21,471 nt of DNA. Origin: Pseudomonadota bacterium. Lineage in GTDB: Bacteria; Pseudomonadota; Alphaproteobacteria; Sphingomonadales; Sphingomonadaceae. The number at the start of each line of letters is the position of its first letter. Position 1 is the first letter of the stretch. The stretch covers positions 1 to 21,471 of the forward strand of contig JAEWCW010000164.1 in the NCBI GenBank assembly GCA_023390415.1, in the 5' to 3' direction. The notes beneath the pieces are model-generated. The model saw nothing but the letters and a program-made list of their open reading frames with translations. It made no database searches and had not been told where the DNA came from. A program made the translations under genes and the position numbers. Shown here in pieces: positions 7,640 through 14,386 of the stretch.

Positions 7640-8439
7640 GCGATGTGCCTCTTCGGTTCCTTGTAGCCGAACGCCTCGAGCACGGGCGCGAGCAGTGAAT
7701 CGAGGGCCTGGGCATCCTCGCGCGAAAGCGTGCGGCGCCACCGACCGACGAAGCGCGGCGACAATGGCTCGCGAAGGGCTGTGCTGTCCGCCTCGGTGCC
7801 GAGCAGGGTCAGCGGCCGGCGGTGGAAATCGAGCATCGAATCATCCCATTGCTCGCCGATGAAGCGGCACAGTTCACGAAGCGTCTGCTCGGGCCTGGTC
7901 ACCAGATCCTCGTAATGCACTTCCGTATAGCGCGGTCCGCACGTCGCGCCAGCCGCGCGGCCTGCCTTGGCCATCGCCGCCCACAGGGCCGCGCCCTGCC
8001 TCAGATCGCGGGTCGCGGGAAGCGGCCGCCCGTCCGAGCCCGTCCAGCCGCGCCCGCGCATCGAGGCGGCGACGTCCCGCCCGTCGCGGACGACGTGGAT
8101 CAGCGGTGACTCAGGAAAGAGCTCGTGAAGCTGGCGGAAGAAGAGGATGTTGGCGCCGCTCTTCTCCGCGGCGCGCACCTTGTCGCGGCTGAGCGGAAGC
8201 GCCGAGAGAAGCCGGTCGATCAGCCGGCGATAATGGCTTTGGACCGCGGGCTGGGGCAGGTCGTAATTGGCGGCGAGGTTGGTCCCGATCGTCTCGGCCA
8301 CTTCGCCATATTGGCGGGCGAGGCCTGCGACCAGGGTGAGGTCGGGGCCGCAGGCGATTGCTGGATGCGAATCCAGCATCGCCCGCAGCAAGGTGAGGCC
8401 GGAGCGGGGCGCGCCGCCAAGGAAGATGGGCGGCCTCAT
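7636..8439 (-). CDS. sulfotransferase family protein (second of tandem pair)
   Basis: 267 residues. A PAPS-dependent sulfotransferase fold: the 5'-phosphosulfate-binding loop GGAPRSGLTLLR at 8-19 right at the N-terminus, AEKSG at 91-95, the 3'-phosphate-binding segment VVRDGRDVAAS at 116-126, then VHYEDLVTRPEQTLRELCRFIG (about 174-195) and a C-terminal VGRWRRTLS. It is clearly related to the upstream gene (shared LLRxMxDSHxAxACGP, FPExPxxHVxRDGRDV, VGRWRR), so the pair probably arose by duplication. Two active-site differences stand out: GLT in place of GTT in the PAPS loop, and EKSG in place of EKTP. It starts at the ATG overlapping the upstream stop (8436-8439) and its own stop overlaps the next start (7636-7639). 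Such enzymes sulfate hydroxyls or amines of small molecules, sugars or peptides; the acceptor here is unknown. Confidence 0.88.
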   Translation of the reverse strand: MRPPIFLGGAPRSGLTLLRAMLDSHPAIACGPDLTLVAGLARQYGEVAETIGTNLAANYDLPQPAVQSHYRRLIDRLLSALPLSRDKVRAAEKSGANILFFRQLHELFPESPLIHVVRDGRDVAASMRGRGWTGSDGRPLPATRDLRQGAALWAAMAKAGRAAGATCGPRYTEVHYEDLVTRPEQTLRELCRFIGEQWDDSMLDFHRRPLTLLGTEADSTALREPLSPRFVGRWRRTLSREDAQALDSLLAPVLEAFGYKEPKRHIA

Positions 8440-9278
8440 GCGCAGGCGTGCTCCTCCAGATAGCCGAGCGCGGCGAGCGTCCCGCCGGCTTCGTCCATAA
8501 CCTCGTCGAGCTGGGTGGGGCTGAGGTCGCGGCGCCACCGGCCGACGCTTTCGCGATAGAGCGGCTTGCGGACTTGCGAAGCGCTGGTCTCATTCTCGCC
8601 GGAGCCCGCGCGCGGATTGAGGTGGAAGTCCAGCACCTGCTCCTCCCAGGGCTCGCCGAGGAACGCGAAGAGCGGCTCCAAAGTCTCGCGGGGGCGCTCG
8701 ATCACCGCCTCGTAGCGAAGCTCGAAGACCCGCCCCTGCGCTTCCGGCGCCGCGAACGCTTCGCGGGCGATCGCGATCTGTCGCGCCCACATGGCCGCCG
8801 CGGCGCGGGCGCTCCGGACGAAGTCGAAAGGCTCCCCGGTCCGTCCGTCGCGCCAGTCGAGCCCGAGCAGCGAAGCGACGACGTCGCGGCCGTCGCGCAT
8901 GACGTGGACCTGCGGCGCCTCGGGGAAGAGCTCACGAAGCTCGGCGAACCAGGCACTGTTCGCGGGCGTCTTCTCGGCGATCCGGGCCTTTCCGCTGAGG
9001 AGCCGCGCCGGCTCCAGCAGGCCGCTGATCATCTCTGCGAAATTCTTTCGCACCTGATCGCCCTCCAGGGCCCAGGCCGCGCCGGCGGCCTCGATCGCTG
9101 CCATCTTGGCGGCTCGGTACATCTCGCAGATCTGCGGGATAAGGCGCATCTCCGGGCCGCAGGCGAGGGCGCTGTGGCTGTCGACGATCATTCGCAGCAA
9201 GGTGGTGCCCGAGCGCGGCACGCCGCCGATGAAGATGGGTCCCGGCCTCAGCCGTAAATTGTCCGACAAAACCGTCAC
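8436..9278 (-). CDS. sulfotransferase family protein (first of tandem pair)
   Basis: 280 residues from GTG 9278. Complete PAPS-binding signature: GGVPRSGTTLLR at 18-29 (5'-phosphosulfate loop), AEKTP at 101-105, and HVMRDGRDVVAS at 125-136 (3'-phosphate site). Further on are ELRYEAVIERPRETLEPLFAFLGEPW (about 186-211) and VGRWRRDLS near the end, a layout like TPST-type/Sulfotransfer_3 enzymes. It transfers sulfate from PAPS to an unknown acceptor. The start is uncertain: an open frame continues upstream to 9386, but residues there look non-coding and the segment carries promoter-like motifs. GTG 9278 or TTG 9269 would place the PAPS loop near the N-terminus as in the sister protein; neither has a good ribosome site. 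First gene of a three-gene operon. Confidence 0.87.
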   Translation of the reverse strand: MTVLSDNLRLRPGPIFIGGVPRSGTTLLRMIVDSHSALACGPEMRLIPQICEMYRAAKMAAIEAAGAAWALEGDQVRKNFAEMISGLLEPARLLSGKARIAEKTPANSAWFAELRELFPEAPQVHVMRDGRDVVASLLGLDWRDGRTGEPFDFVRSARAAAAMWARQIAIAREAFAAPEAQGRVFELRYEAVIERPRETLEPLFAFLGEPWEEQVLDFHLNPRAGSGENETSASQVRKPLYRESVGRWRRDLSPTQLDEVMDEAGGTLAALGYLEEHACA

Positions 9279-9290
9279 GCTACAAATGTG

Positions 9291-9305
9291 GCAAGAAACA
9301 TGCCA
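9291..9305 (-). promoter_or_regulatory. sigma-54-like -24/-12 motif or short inverted-repeat operator
   Basis: On the minus strand this reads TGGCATGTTTCTTGC, an exact match in bases and spacing to the core TGGCAYR-N4-TTGC of RpoN promoters. It would place transcription start near 9279, right at the proposed GTG of the sulfotransferase gene, giving an almost leaderless message. With the next base pairs it also forms a perfect inverted repeat TGGCA-N7-TGCCA (9289-9305), so it may instead be a repressor or activator site. I cannot tell which from sequence. Confidence 0.35.
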
Positions 9306-9373
9306 GGCCAGAACACACTGGAATCCGCCGTTTTTCGCATCGGCCGAGGCCTGTCTTGCGTTCGCAAGCGGAC

Positions 9374-9398
9374 AACACTGTCCCAATTCGAACGTTCC
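9374..9398 (-). promoter_or_regulatory. EcfG-like (general stress sigma factor) promoter candidate
   Basis: On the minus strand GGAAC (9398-9394) is followed after 16 bases by TGTT (9377-9374). This is close to the GGAAC-N16/17-CGTT consensus of alphaproteobacterial EcfG promoters, with one mismatch in the -10. Transcription would start near 9367 and give a leader of about 90 bases before GTG 9278 of the sulfotransferase operon. Confidence 0.4.
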
Positions 9399-9441
9399 GG
9401 CCGGCGAGGCTCGGGGGTCAATATGTAGTTGTTACGGTAGC

Positions 9442-9825
9442 TTAACGGCCGTGCGCGGCATTGAGCGCGGCGATGCAGCTGGCTCGATCAAGGTCGCGGC
9501 CGTCGGGGAGGCGCGCGTCGACATGGGTGACGATCGGCTCGCCCCCCGCGGAGGGCGCATAGAGATAGGCATCGAGCACGCAGACCGCGCTTTCGAACTG
9601 GAGCTTGCGCGCCGTGCCTTCGCGGATGTCGAGCGCCGGCTGGCCGAACTGGCGGGTCAGCGCTGCCGCATTGTGGCCGATGATGTCGCCTGGCGCGGCG
9701 GAGGGGACGTGGGGCCGCGGCGGCTGGTGCGCGGGCAGGCGCGGCACCGGGGCCGATTCCTCGCGCGCGGTCGTGCAGCCGCCGACTAAGGCCATCCCCG
9801 CCAATCCCAAGGCCCAGGCCTTCAT
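9442..9825 (-). CDS. small hypothetical lipoprotein
   Basis: 127 residues. The signal peptide ends in a lipobox LVGGC with the lipidated cysteine at residue 17, followed by a Pro-rich linker (about 25-45: PVPRLPAHQPPRPHVPSAAPG). The remaining globular part (about 46-127) has GHNAAALTRQFGQPALDIREGTARKLQF, a pattern seen in small alphaproteobacterial lipoproteins where the 'L...FGxPxxxRxE' segment resembles SmpA/BamE-like folds; two cysteines (in AVCVLDAYLY and DRASCIAAL) could form a disulfide. I do not recognise a named family with certainty. It starts in an ATGA overlap with the stop of the EI24/CysZ-like gene, so the two are co-translated. Likely an envelope protein; function unknown. Confidence 0.75.
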   Translation of the reverse strand: MKAWALGLAGMALVGGCTTAREESAPVPRLPAHQPPRPHVPSAAPGDIIGHNAAALTRQFGQPALDIREGTARKLQFESAVCVLDAYLYAPSAGGEPIVTHVDARLPDGRDLDRASCIAALNAAHGR

Positions 9826-10514
9826 TCCGATTCCCCCCGCAAGAGATGCGTCGCCATCGCCGCCCCGATGACCGGCGCGAGCAGATTGGCGAAGGGGAGG
9901 ATGAAAAGGAACGCGACGAACAGGCCGAGCGCCGCGCGCCTGAACCGGTTGGCCGCAAGCCAGGCCGCGAGCGCCGGCCCCTGATGGCGGCGGACGCCGA
10001 CCATCTCACCGAGATCGCGGCCCAAGGCGATGGCGTTGACCGCGAAGAAGAGCAGGAACGGGCCGATTCCGGTGACCAGCAGGAGCAGGTAGAACGGCGC
10101 CGCGAGCAGATTCCAGCCGAGCACCCGCCCCGCCGAGCGCAGGCCCAGCGACAGCGATTCCGCGGCGGAGGGGCGCCGGGCTCGGGCCGCATCGGCCGGA
10201 TAGTGGCGATCCTCGACGGCGGCGACCACCTCGTCCGCGAAAAGGCCCGCGACTCCCACCGCGACTGCCGGGAACAGCAGCCACAGGCCAAGCGCGACCA
10301 CCAGCAGCCCGGCGGCAAGCCCGCCGCCCGCGCCGATCGTGCAGTCGCCGGAGAGCGGGCCCCAGGCGCAGGGATTCGTCCCCGTCAGGAGCCAGCCGGC
10401 GAGCGATGCGACCAGCACGAAGATCAGGATCGCCAGCAGAGCCGACTTCACCGCCACCCAGCGGATGCGCGGATCCCCGAGTTGGGCGAGCGAGAGAGTG
10501 AGTGCACGGATCAC
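9822..10514 (-). CDS. EI24/CysZ-like integral membrane protein
   Basis: 230 residues from GTG 10514 (an alternative TTG at 10577 in the same frame would add 21 residues of low-complexity sequence; GTG 10514 has GGGG a few bases upstream). Four or more hydrophobic stretches: about 21-45, 65-92, 131-160 and 194-222. The family segment NAIALGRDLGEMVGVRRH (about 157-174) matches the conserved region of EI24/CysZ proteins (compare NGYxLGRExxE). CysZ in E. coli is a sulfate-specific uptake protein of similar length. A sulfate role here is an inference from the family plus the nearby sulfotransferase/APS-kinase operon; many alphaproteobacterial EI24 proteins are uncharacterised. Divergent from the PfkB kinase gene. 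Confidence 0.78.
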   Translation of the reverse strand: MIRALTLSLAQLGDPRIRWVAVKSALLAILIFVLVASLAGWLLTGTNPCAWGPLSGDCTIGAGGGLAAGLLVVALGLWLLFPAVAVGVAGLFADEVVAAVEDRHYPADAARARRPSAAESLSLGLRSAGRVLGWNLLAAPFYLLLLVTGIGPFLLFFAVNAIALGRDLGEMVGVRRHQGPALAAWLAANRFRRAALGLFVAFLFILPFANLLAPVIGAAMATHLLRGESE

Positions 10515-10595
10515 CGGCCCCGAATCGCCCGCGCTTGCGCCGCCGTCAACGCCTTCGCTAAAGCGGCCGCTTTCCAATCGAGCGAAAGTCCCTTC

Positions 10596-11600
10596 GTGTC
10601 CCAGCCCCGCCTAGACGTTCTCGCCATCGGCAACGCCATCGTCGACATCATCGCCGCCACCGACGATGCGTTCCTCGCCCGCGAGGGCCTCGAGAAGGGC
10701 TCGATGCGGCTGATCGACGCGGACGAGGCGACGCGCCTCTACGACCATATGGGCCCGGCGCGCGAGGTCAGCGGCGGATCGGCCGGGAACACCGCAGCCG
10801 GGGTTGCCGCGCTCGGCGGGCGCGCCGGCTTCATCGGCCAGGTTGCCGAGGACCAATTGGGCGACATCTATCGCCATGACATACGCGGCGTCGGAGTCGA
10901 GTTCGACACGCCGGCGATCGACAATGGCGTTCCCACCGCCCGCTCGATGGTGCTGGTGACTCCGGACGGGCAGCGGACGATGAACACCTTCCTCGGCGCT
11001 GCGCAGCACCTGCCGGCCGAAGCGATCGATCCGAAGCAGATCGAGGATGCGGCGATCCTCTATCTCGAAGGCTATCTCTGGGATCCGGAGGTTCCGCGCC
11101 GGGCGATGACCCAGGCAATCGAGATCGCCCGCGCCGCCGGCCGCAAGGTCGCCTTCACCCTCTCGGACAGCTTCTGCGTCGATCGCCACAAGCAGGGCTT
11201 CCTGCAGCTGATCGGTGGCGGCTTCGTCGACATATTGTTCGCCAACGAGCATGAAATCCAGGCGCTGGCCGATGCGGTCGACGTGGAATCCGCGATCGCC
11301 GCGGTCGCACCCAAGGTCGGCGTGCTCGTCGTCACCCGTTCGGAGCAGGGCGCGCTCGCCGTTGCCGGCGACACCCGCGCCGAGGTCCCGGCCGAACCGA
11401 CGCAGGTGGTCGACACGACCGGCGCGGGCGACCTCTTCGCCGCCGGCTTCCTTGCCGGCCATGCCCGCGGGCGCAGCCTCGAGGAGAGCCTCCGCATCGG
11501 CGCGATCGCCGCCGCCGAGGTGATCTCCCATTACGGCGCCCGGCCCGAGGCCGACCTCAAGGCGCTGGTCGCCGAGCGCCTCGGCGAGACCGCTGCCTAA
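10596..11600 (+). CDS. PfkB-family carbohydrate/adenosine kinase
   Basis: 334 residues from GTG 10596. PfkB ribokinase-fold signatures are both present: GGSAGNTAAGVAALGGRAGF starting at residue 60 (signature 1, with the substrate lid and di-glycine) and DTTGAGD at 273-279 (signature 2, anion hole and catalytic base D279). The ATP-site FANEHEIQAL (about 215-224) and VVTRSEQGALAV are also typical. The overall form (N-terminal DVLAIGNAIVDIIA, long SMVLVTPDGQRTMNTFLG) is close to the branch annotated as adenosine kinase, which would fit purine salvage alongside purA and gmk, but sugar or other nucleoside substrates cannot be excluded. The ribosome site is weak. Transcription ends at the hairpin at 11628-11659. 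Confidence 0.9.
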   Translation: MSQPRLDVLAIGNAIVDIIAATDDAFLAREGLEKGSMRLIDADEATRLYDHMGPAREVSGGSAGNTAAGVAALGGRAGFIGQVAEDQLGDIYRHDIRGVGVEFDTPAIDNGVPTARSMVLVTPDGQRTMNTFLGAAQHLPAEAIDPKQIEDAAILYLEGYLWDPEVPRRAMTQAIEIARAAGRKVAFTLSDSFCVDRHKQGFLQLIGGGFVDILFANEHEIQALADAVDVESAIAAVAPKVGVLVVTRSEQGALAVAGDTRAEVPAEPTQVVDTTGAGDLFAAGFLAGHARGRSLEESLRIGAIAAAEVISHYGARPEADLKALVAERLGETAA

Positions 11601-11627
11601 GCCGTTCCGAACCCGCACGCTGAAGAC

Positions 11628-11659
11628 AAAAAAAAGGGGAGGCCTGGGCCTCCCCTTTT
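11628..11659. terminator. bidirectional rho-independent terminator
   Basis: A perfect inverted repeat GGGGAGGCC (11636-11644) TG GGCCTCCCC (11647-11655), flanked by a run of eight A on the left and four T on the right. It can terminate both the PfkB kinase gene (plus) and the APC permease gene (minus), whose stops lie 27 bases to the left and 22 bases to the right. For minus-strand transcripts the A-run reads as a long U-tract, so termination should be stronger in that direction. Confidence 0.9.
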
Positions 11660-11680
11660 CCGTTTCACTCCTCGCGCCGA

Positions 11681-13252
11681 TCAGCGGTCGTCGACGCCGG
11701 GAATCGGCGGCTCGATGTCGTGGATCTCCGGCTCGTGGACCTCGACAACGCCGCGGCCGAGATGGCTGTGCCGGTACGAGTAGAGATAGTAGATGACGAG
11801 GCCGACGCCGGTCCAGATCGGCAACACCATCATCGCCTCGAACGGCAGGTTGAGGAACAGGAACAGGCAGCCTGCGATGGTCAGCGGACCGACCAGCCAG
11901 AGCGCCGGCACCCGGAACTTGCGCTCCCGGCCCGGATCCCGCTTCCTCAGCATCATCACGGCGATCGCCACCATGAAGAAGGCGTAGAGCGTTCCGGCAT
12001 TGGCGATGTCGGCGAGCTGGCCGACCGGAAGGAAGGCGGCCGCGATGGCGACAACCACCCCGGTGAGGGCGGTGACGACATAAGGCGTCTTCCACTTCGG
12101 GTGGACCTTGGAGAGTCCGTCCGGAAGCAGGCCGTCACGCGACATCACGAAGAAGATGCGGGTCTGGCCGAACAGCAGGATCAGGATCACCGAAGGCAGC
12201 GCCAGGAAGGCGGCAATGCCGAGGGCGTTGCCGACCGTCGAGAAGCCGATGTTGCGAAGAACGTGCGCGAGCGCCTCGTTCGAGCAGACCAGCATGTCGG
12301 CATATTGCGGAAGCGCGCACTGGCGAGCGAGCTCTTCCGAGCCGGCCGGGAACGGCACGCCGTTCGGCCCCATGATCGGCTGGCCGCCGATCGTTCCGAC
12401 CGCGCCCGCCGCGACCAGGATGTAGAAGATGGTGCAGATTCCGAGCGATCCGATCAGGCCGATCGGAACGTTGCGCTGCGGGTTCTTGGTCTCCTCGGCT
12501 GCGGTCGAGACCGCGTCGAAGCCGACATAGGCGAAGAAGATCGTGGCCGCGGCGCCGACCGCGCCGACGCCCGATCCGAAGCCGCCGAACAGGCCGGCGG
12601 GGAGGAACGGGTTGAAGTTGGCGGTCTCGACCGCGGGCAAGGTGAGGACGATGAAGGCGGTGAGGGCGGTGATCTTGATCGCCACGAGGATCGCGTTCAC
12701 GCGGGCGCTCTCGGTGGTGCCGATCATCAGCAGCCAGGTCACGAGCAAGGCGATCACGAGCGCCGGAAGGTTGATCAGGCCGCCTTCGATCCCGCCCAGC
12801 GCGAGCGGTCCGCCGCGCAGCCAGTTGGGCAAGTGTATGCCCATAAACTCTTCGAGGATGGTGCCTGTGAAATAGCCCGACCAGCCGACGGACACGGCGC
12901 TGGCGGCGATGGCATATTCAAGGACCAGCGCCCATCCCACGGTCCAGGCGAGCAATTCGCCCATCACCGAATAGGTATAGGTGTAAGCGGAGCCCGCGAC
13001 CGGGACCATCGCGGCGATCTCGGCATAGCAGAGCGCCGCGACGACGCAGACCGCGCCGGCGATGACGAACGCAAGCATCAGGCCTGGACCGGCCTTCTGC
13101 GCGCCGGCCGAGGTCAGCACGAAAATGCCGGTGCCGATGATGCAGCCGATCCCGAACAGGGTCAGCTGGAAGGCGCCGAGCGAACGGTGCAGCGACTTCT
13201 TCTCGGCGGTGGCAAGGATGGCGTCGAGAGGCTTAACGCGCCCGAAAATCAT
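11681..13252 (-). CDS. APC-superfamily amino acid permease (cationic amino acid transporter-like)
   Basis: 523 residues with about twelve membrane helices. It opens with a cytosolic segment, then helix 1 with the unwound GCIIGTGIFVLTSAGAQKAGPG motif (about 36-57) that binds the substrate backbone in the APC/LeuT fold. Helix 6 is represented by TIFFAYVGFDAVSTAAEETKNPQRNVPIG (about 237-265), the family signature. A cytosolic SRDGLLPDGLSKVHPKWKTPY segment (about 369-389) is also diagnostic. The C-terminus is a 30-residue acidic/His tail (HEPEIHDIEPP). The family takes up amino acids with protons or by exchange; cationic or broad specificity is likely from the resemblance to YhdG/CAT proteins, but the substrate is not proven. 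An extracytoplasmic loop (about 290-325) contains two cysteines that could pair. Ribosome site AGGGG is 6 bases from ATG 13252. Lies 97 bases downstream of the HIT gene on the same strand. Confidence 0.93.
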   Translation of the reverse strand: MIFGRVKPLDAILATAEKKSLHRSLGAFQLTLFGIGCIIGTGIFVLTSAGAQKAGPGLMLAFVIAGAVCVVAALCYAEIAAMVPVAGSAYTYTYSVMGELLAWTVGWALVLEYAIAASAVSVGWSGYFTGTILEEFMGIHLPNWLRGGPLALGGIEGGLINLPALVIALLVTWLLMIGTTESARVNAILVAIKITALTAFIVLTLPAVETANFNPFLPAGLFGGFGSGVGAVGAAATIFFAYVGFDAVSTAAEETKNPQRNVPIGLIGSLGICTIFYILVAAGAVGTIGGQPIMGPNGVPFPAGSEELARQCALPQYADMLVCSNEALAHVLRNIGFSTVGNALGIAAFLALPSVILILLFGQTRIFFVMSRDGLLPDGLSKVHPKWKTPYVVTALTGVVVAIAAAFLPVGQLADIANAGTLYAFFMVAIAVMMLRKRDPGRERKFRVPALWLVGPLTIAGCLFLFLNLPFEAMMVLPIWTGVGLVIYYLYSYRHSHLGRGVVEVHEPEIHDIEPPIPGVDDR

Positions 13253-13349
13253 CTCCGTCCCCTTAGGTCTGGCGGGACTTTAAGCGCCCCTGCCTTGGTT
13301 TCGGCGGCGAACCTAGCCAGTAAAGCGGCGCCCGCAAAGCCTGAAACGC

Positions 13350-13727
13350 TCAGCGCGCAAGCATCGGCCCGAGGCGGCGTCCGCCGAAAATATGGACGTG
13401 GAGGTGTGGGACTTCCTGACCGGCATCGCCGCCGACATTGGCCAGCAGGCGGTAGCCGGGCGCGGTGAGCCCCTGCTCGCGCGCGACATGGCCGACGGCG
13501 CGGACGAAACCGGCGATCTCCTCGGCCGATCCGCGCGCGGAGAAATCGTCCCACGATACATAGTCGCCCTTGGGGATGACCAGGATGTGGACGGGCGCCG
13601 CCGGGTTGATGTCGTGGAAGGCGAGCGCATGCTCGTCCTCATAGACCTTCTTGGCCGGAATCTCGCCGCGCAGGATCCGTGCGAAGATATTGTTCCTATC
13701 ATAAGGCAAGGTCGCGTCGATCGGCAT
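13350..13727 (-). CDS. HIT-family (HINT-like) nucleotide hydrolase
   Basis: 125 residues. Histidine triad HLHVHIF at 108-114 (H108, H110, H112, with H112 the expected nucleophile), and the N-terminal NNIFARILRGEIPAKKVYEDEHALAFHDINPAAPVHILVIPK pattern of HINT/HinT proteins, which hydrolyse adenosine 5'-phosphoramidates and aminoacyl-adenylates in the cytosol. ATG 13727 has the strong site GGAGGAAG just upstream; an open frame reaching 13778 has no such site. Divergent from sspB, with 92 bases between starts. Confidence 0.93.
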   Translation of the reverse strand: MPIDATLPYDRNNIFARILRGEIPAKKVYEDEHALAFHDINPAAPVHILVIPKGDYVSWDDFSARGSAEEIAGFVRAVGHVAREQGLTAPGYRLLANVGGDAGQEVPHLHVHIFGGRRLGPMLAR

Positions 13728-13819
13728 CGTTCTTCCTCCTGCCGCGCCGGAATAGACGCTCGTCGACAGCGGCTGCAACGCGCTTGACCCGGCGATGAGC
13801 GTCGCTACCAGATGCCCAT

Positions 13820-14305
13820 ATGAGCGACGACACGCCCGATAGCCTGATTCCCTATGACGAGATCGTCCAGGAGGCGCTTCGCGCCGTGGTCGGCCGCGTG
13901 CTCGGCGAGGTCGAGGCGAGCGGACGCCTTCCCGGCGACCATCATTTCTACATCACCTTCAAGACCGCGGCCCCGGGCGTGGACATTCCGCGCCACCTGT
14001 CCGAGCGCTTCCCGGACGAGATGACCATCGTCATCCAGAACCGCTTCTGGGATTTGAAGGTGCGCGAGGACGGCTTCGAGGTCGGCCTGAGCTTCAACCA
14101 GGCGCCGGCCAAGCTGATCATCCCGTTCGCGGCGATCACCGGCTTCCACGACCCGGCCGTCAATTTCGCCCTCCAGTTCCAGGCGCAGGTCGACGAGAAT
14201 GGCGTCGTCCAGGAGCATGACGAGGCCGAAAACGATCCGCCGCGGCCCGAGCCGGTCGAGGACGGCTCGAACGTCGTGTCGGTCGATTTCAGCCGAAAGA
14301 AGTGA
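13820..14305 (+). CDS. sspB: SspB-family ClpXP adaptor
   Basis: 161 residues. Alphaproteobacterial SspB: N-terminal YDEIVQEALRAVVGRVL helix that makes the dimer interface, then a beta-rich substrate-binding domain (FYITFKTAAPGVDIPRHLSERFPDEMTIVIQNRFWDLKV, about 43-82; LSFNQAPAKLIIPFAAITGFHDPAVNFALQF, about 91-121). A flexible acidic/proline tail (about 125-161) ends in SNVVSVDFSRKK, the expected short ClpX-binding tail. It tethers ssrA-tagged and other substrates to ClpXP. No clear Shine-Dalgarno precedes the ATG. The downstream gene is fumC, 81 bases on. Confidence 0.9.
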   Translation: MSDDTPDSLIPYDEIVQEALRAVVGRVLGEVEASGRLPGDHHFYITFKTAAPGVDIPRHLSERFPDEMTIVIQNRFWDLKVREDGFEVGLSFNQAPAKLIIPFAAITGFHDPAVNFALQFQAQVDENGVVQEHDEAENDPPRPEPVEDGSNVVSVDFSRKK

Positions 14306-14331
14306 TTCCGCCGCAGGAGTGAAGGTGCGAG

Positions 14332-14347
14332 CCACGCGGCAGCGTGG
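14332..14347 (+). repeat. short hairpin between sspB and fumC
   Basis: CCACGC-GGCA-GCGTGG, a perfect 6-bp stem with a tetraloop in the 81-base gap between sspB and fumC. There is no T-run after it, so it is not a standard terminator; it may affect mRNA stability or be chance in GC-rich DNA. Confidence 0.35.
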
Positions 14348-14386
14348 TCCCGGATCACGCGCGGCACGACTTGACGAGGATATGAG

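Noticed and set aside
9846..11600. Long open frame of 584 codons extending the PfkB kinase gene far upstream on the plus strand
   Set aside because: The first 250 codons are antisense to the EI24 gene, are extremely rich in Arg/Glu/Gln/Asp and lack domain features; the kinase fold begins right at GTG 10596.
11720..13468. 582-codon plus-strand open frame opposite the APC permease
   Set aside because: A mirror of a real gene in GC-rich DNA: Asp/Glu/Arg/Gly-rich low-complexity protein, no motifs, and it runs across the start of the permease gene.
13784..13811. TTGACC-N16-TACCAG as a sigma-70 promoter for sspB
   Set aside because: The -35 is fair but the -10 matches poorly and the leader would be only a few bases; too weak to list as a feature.
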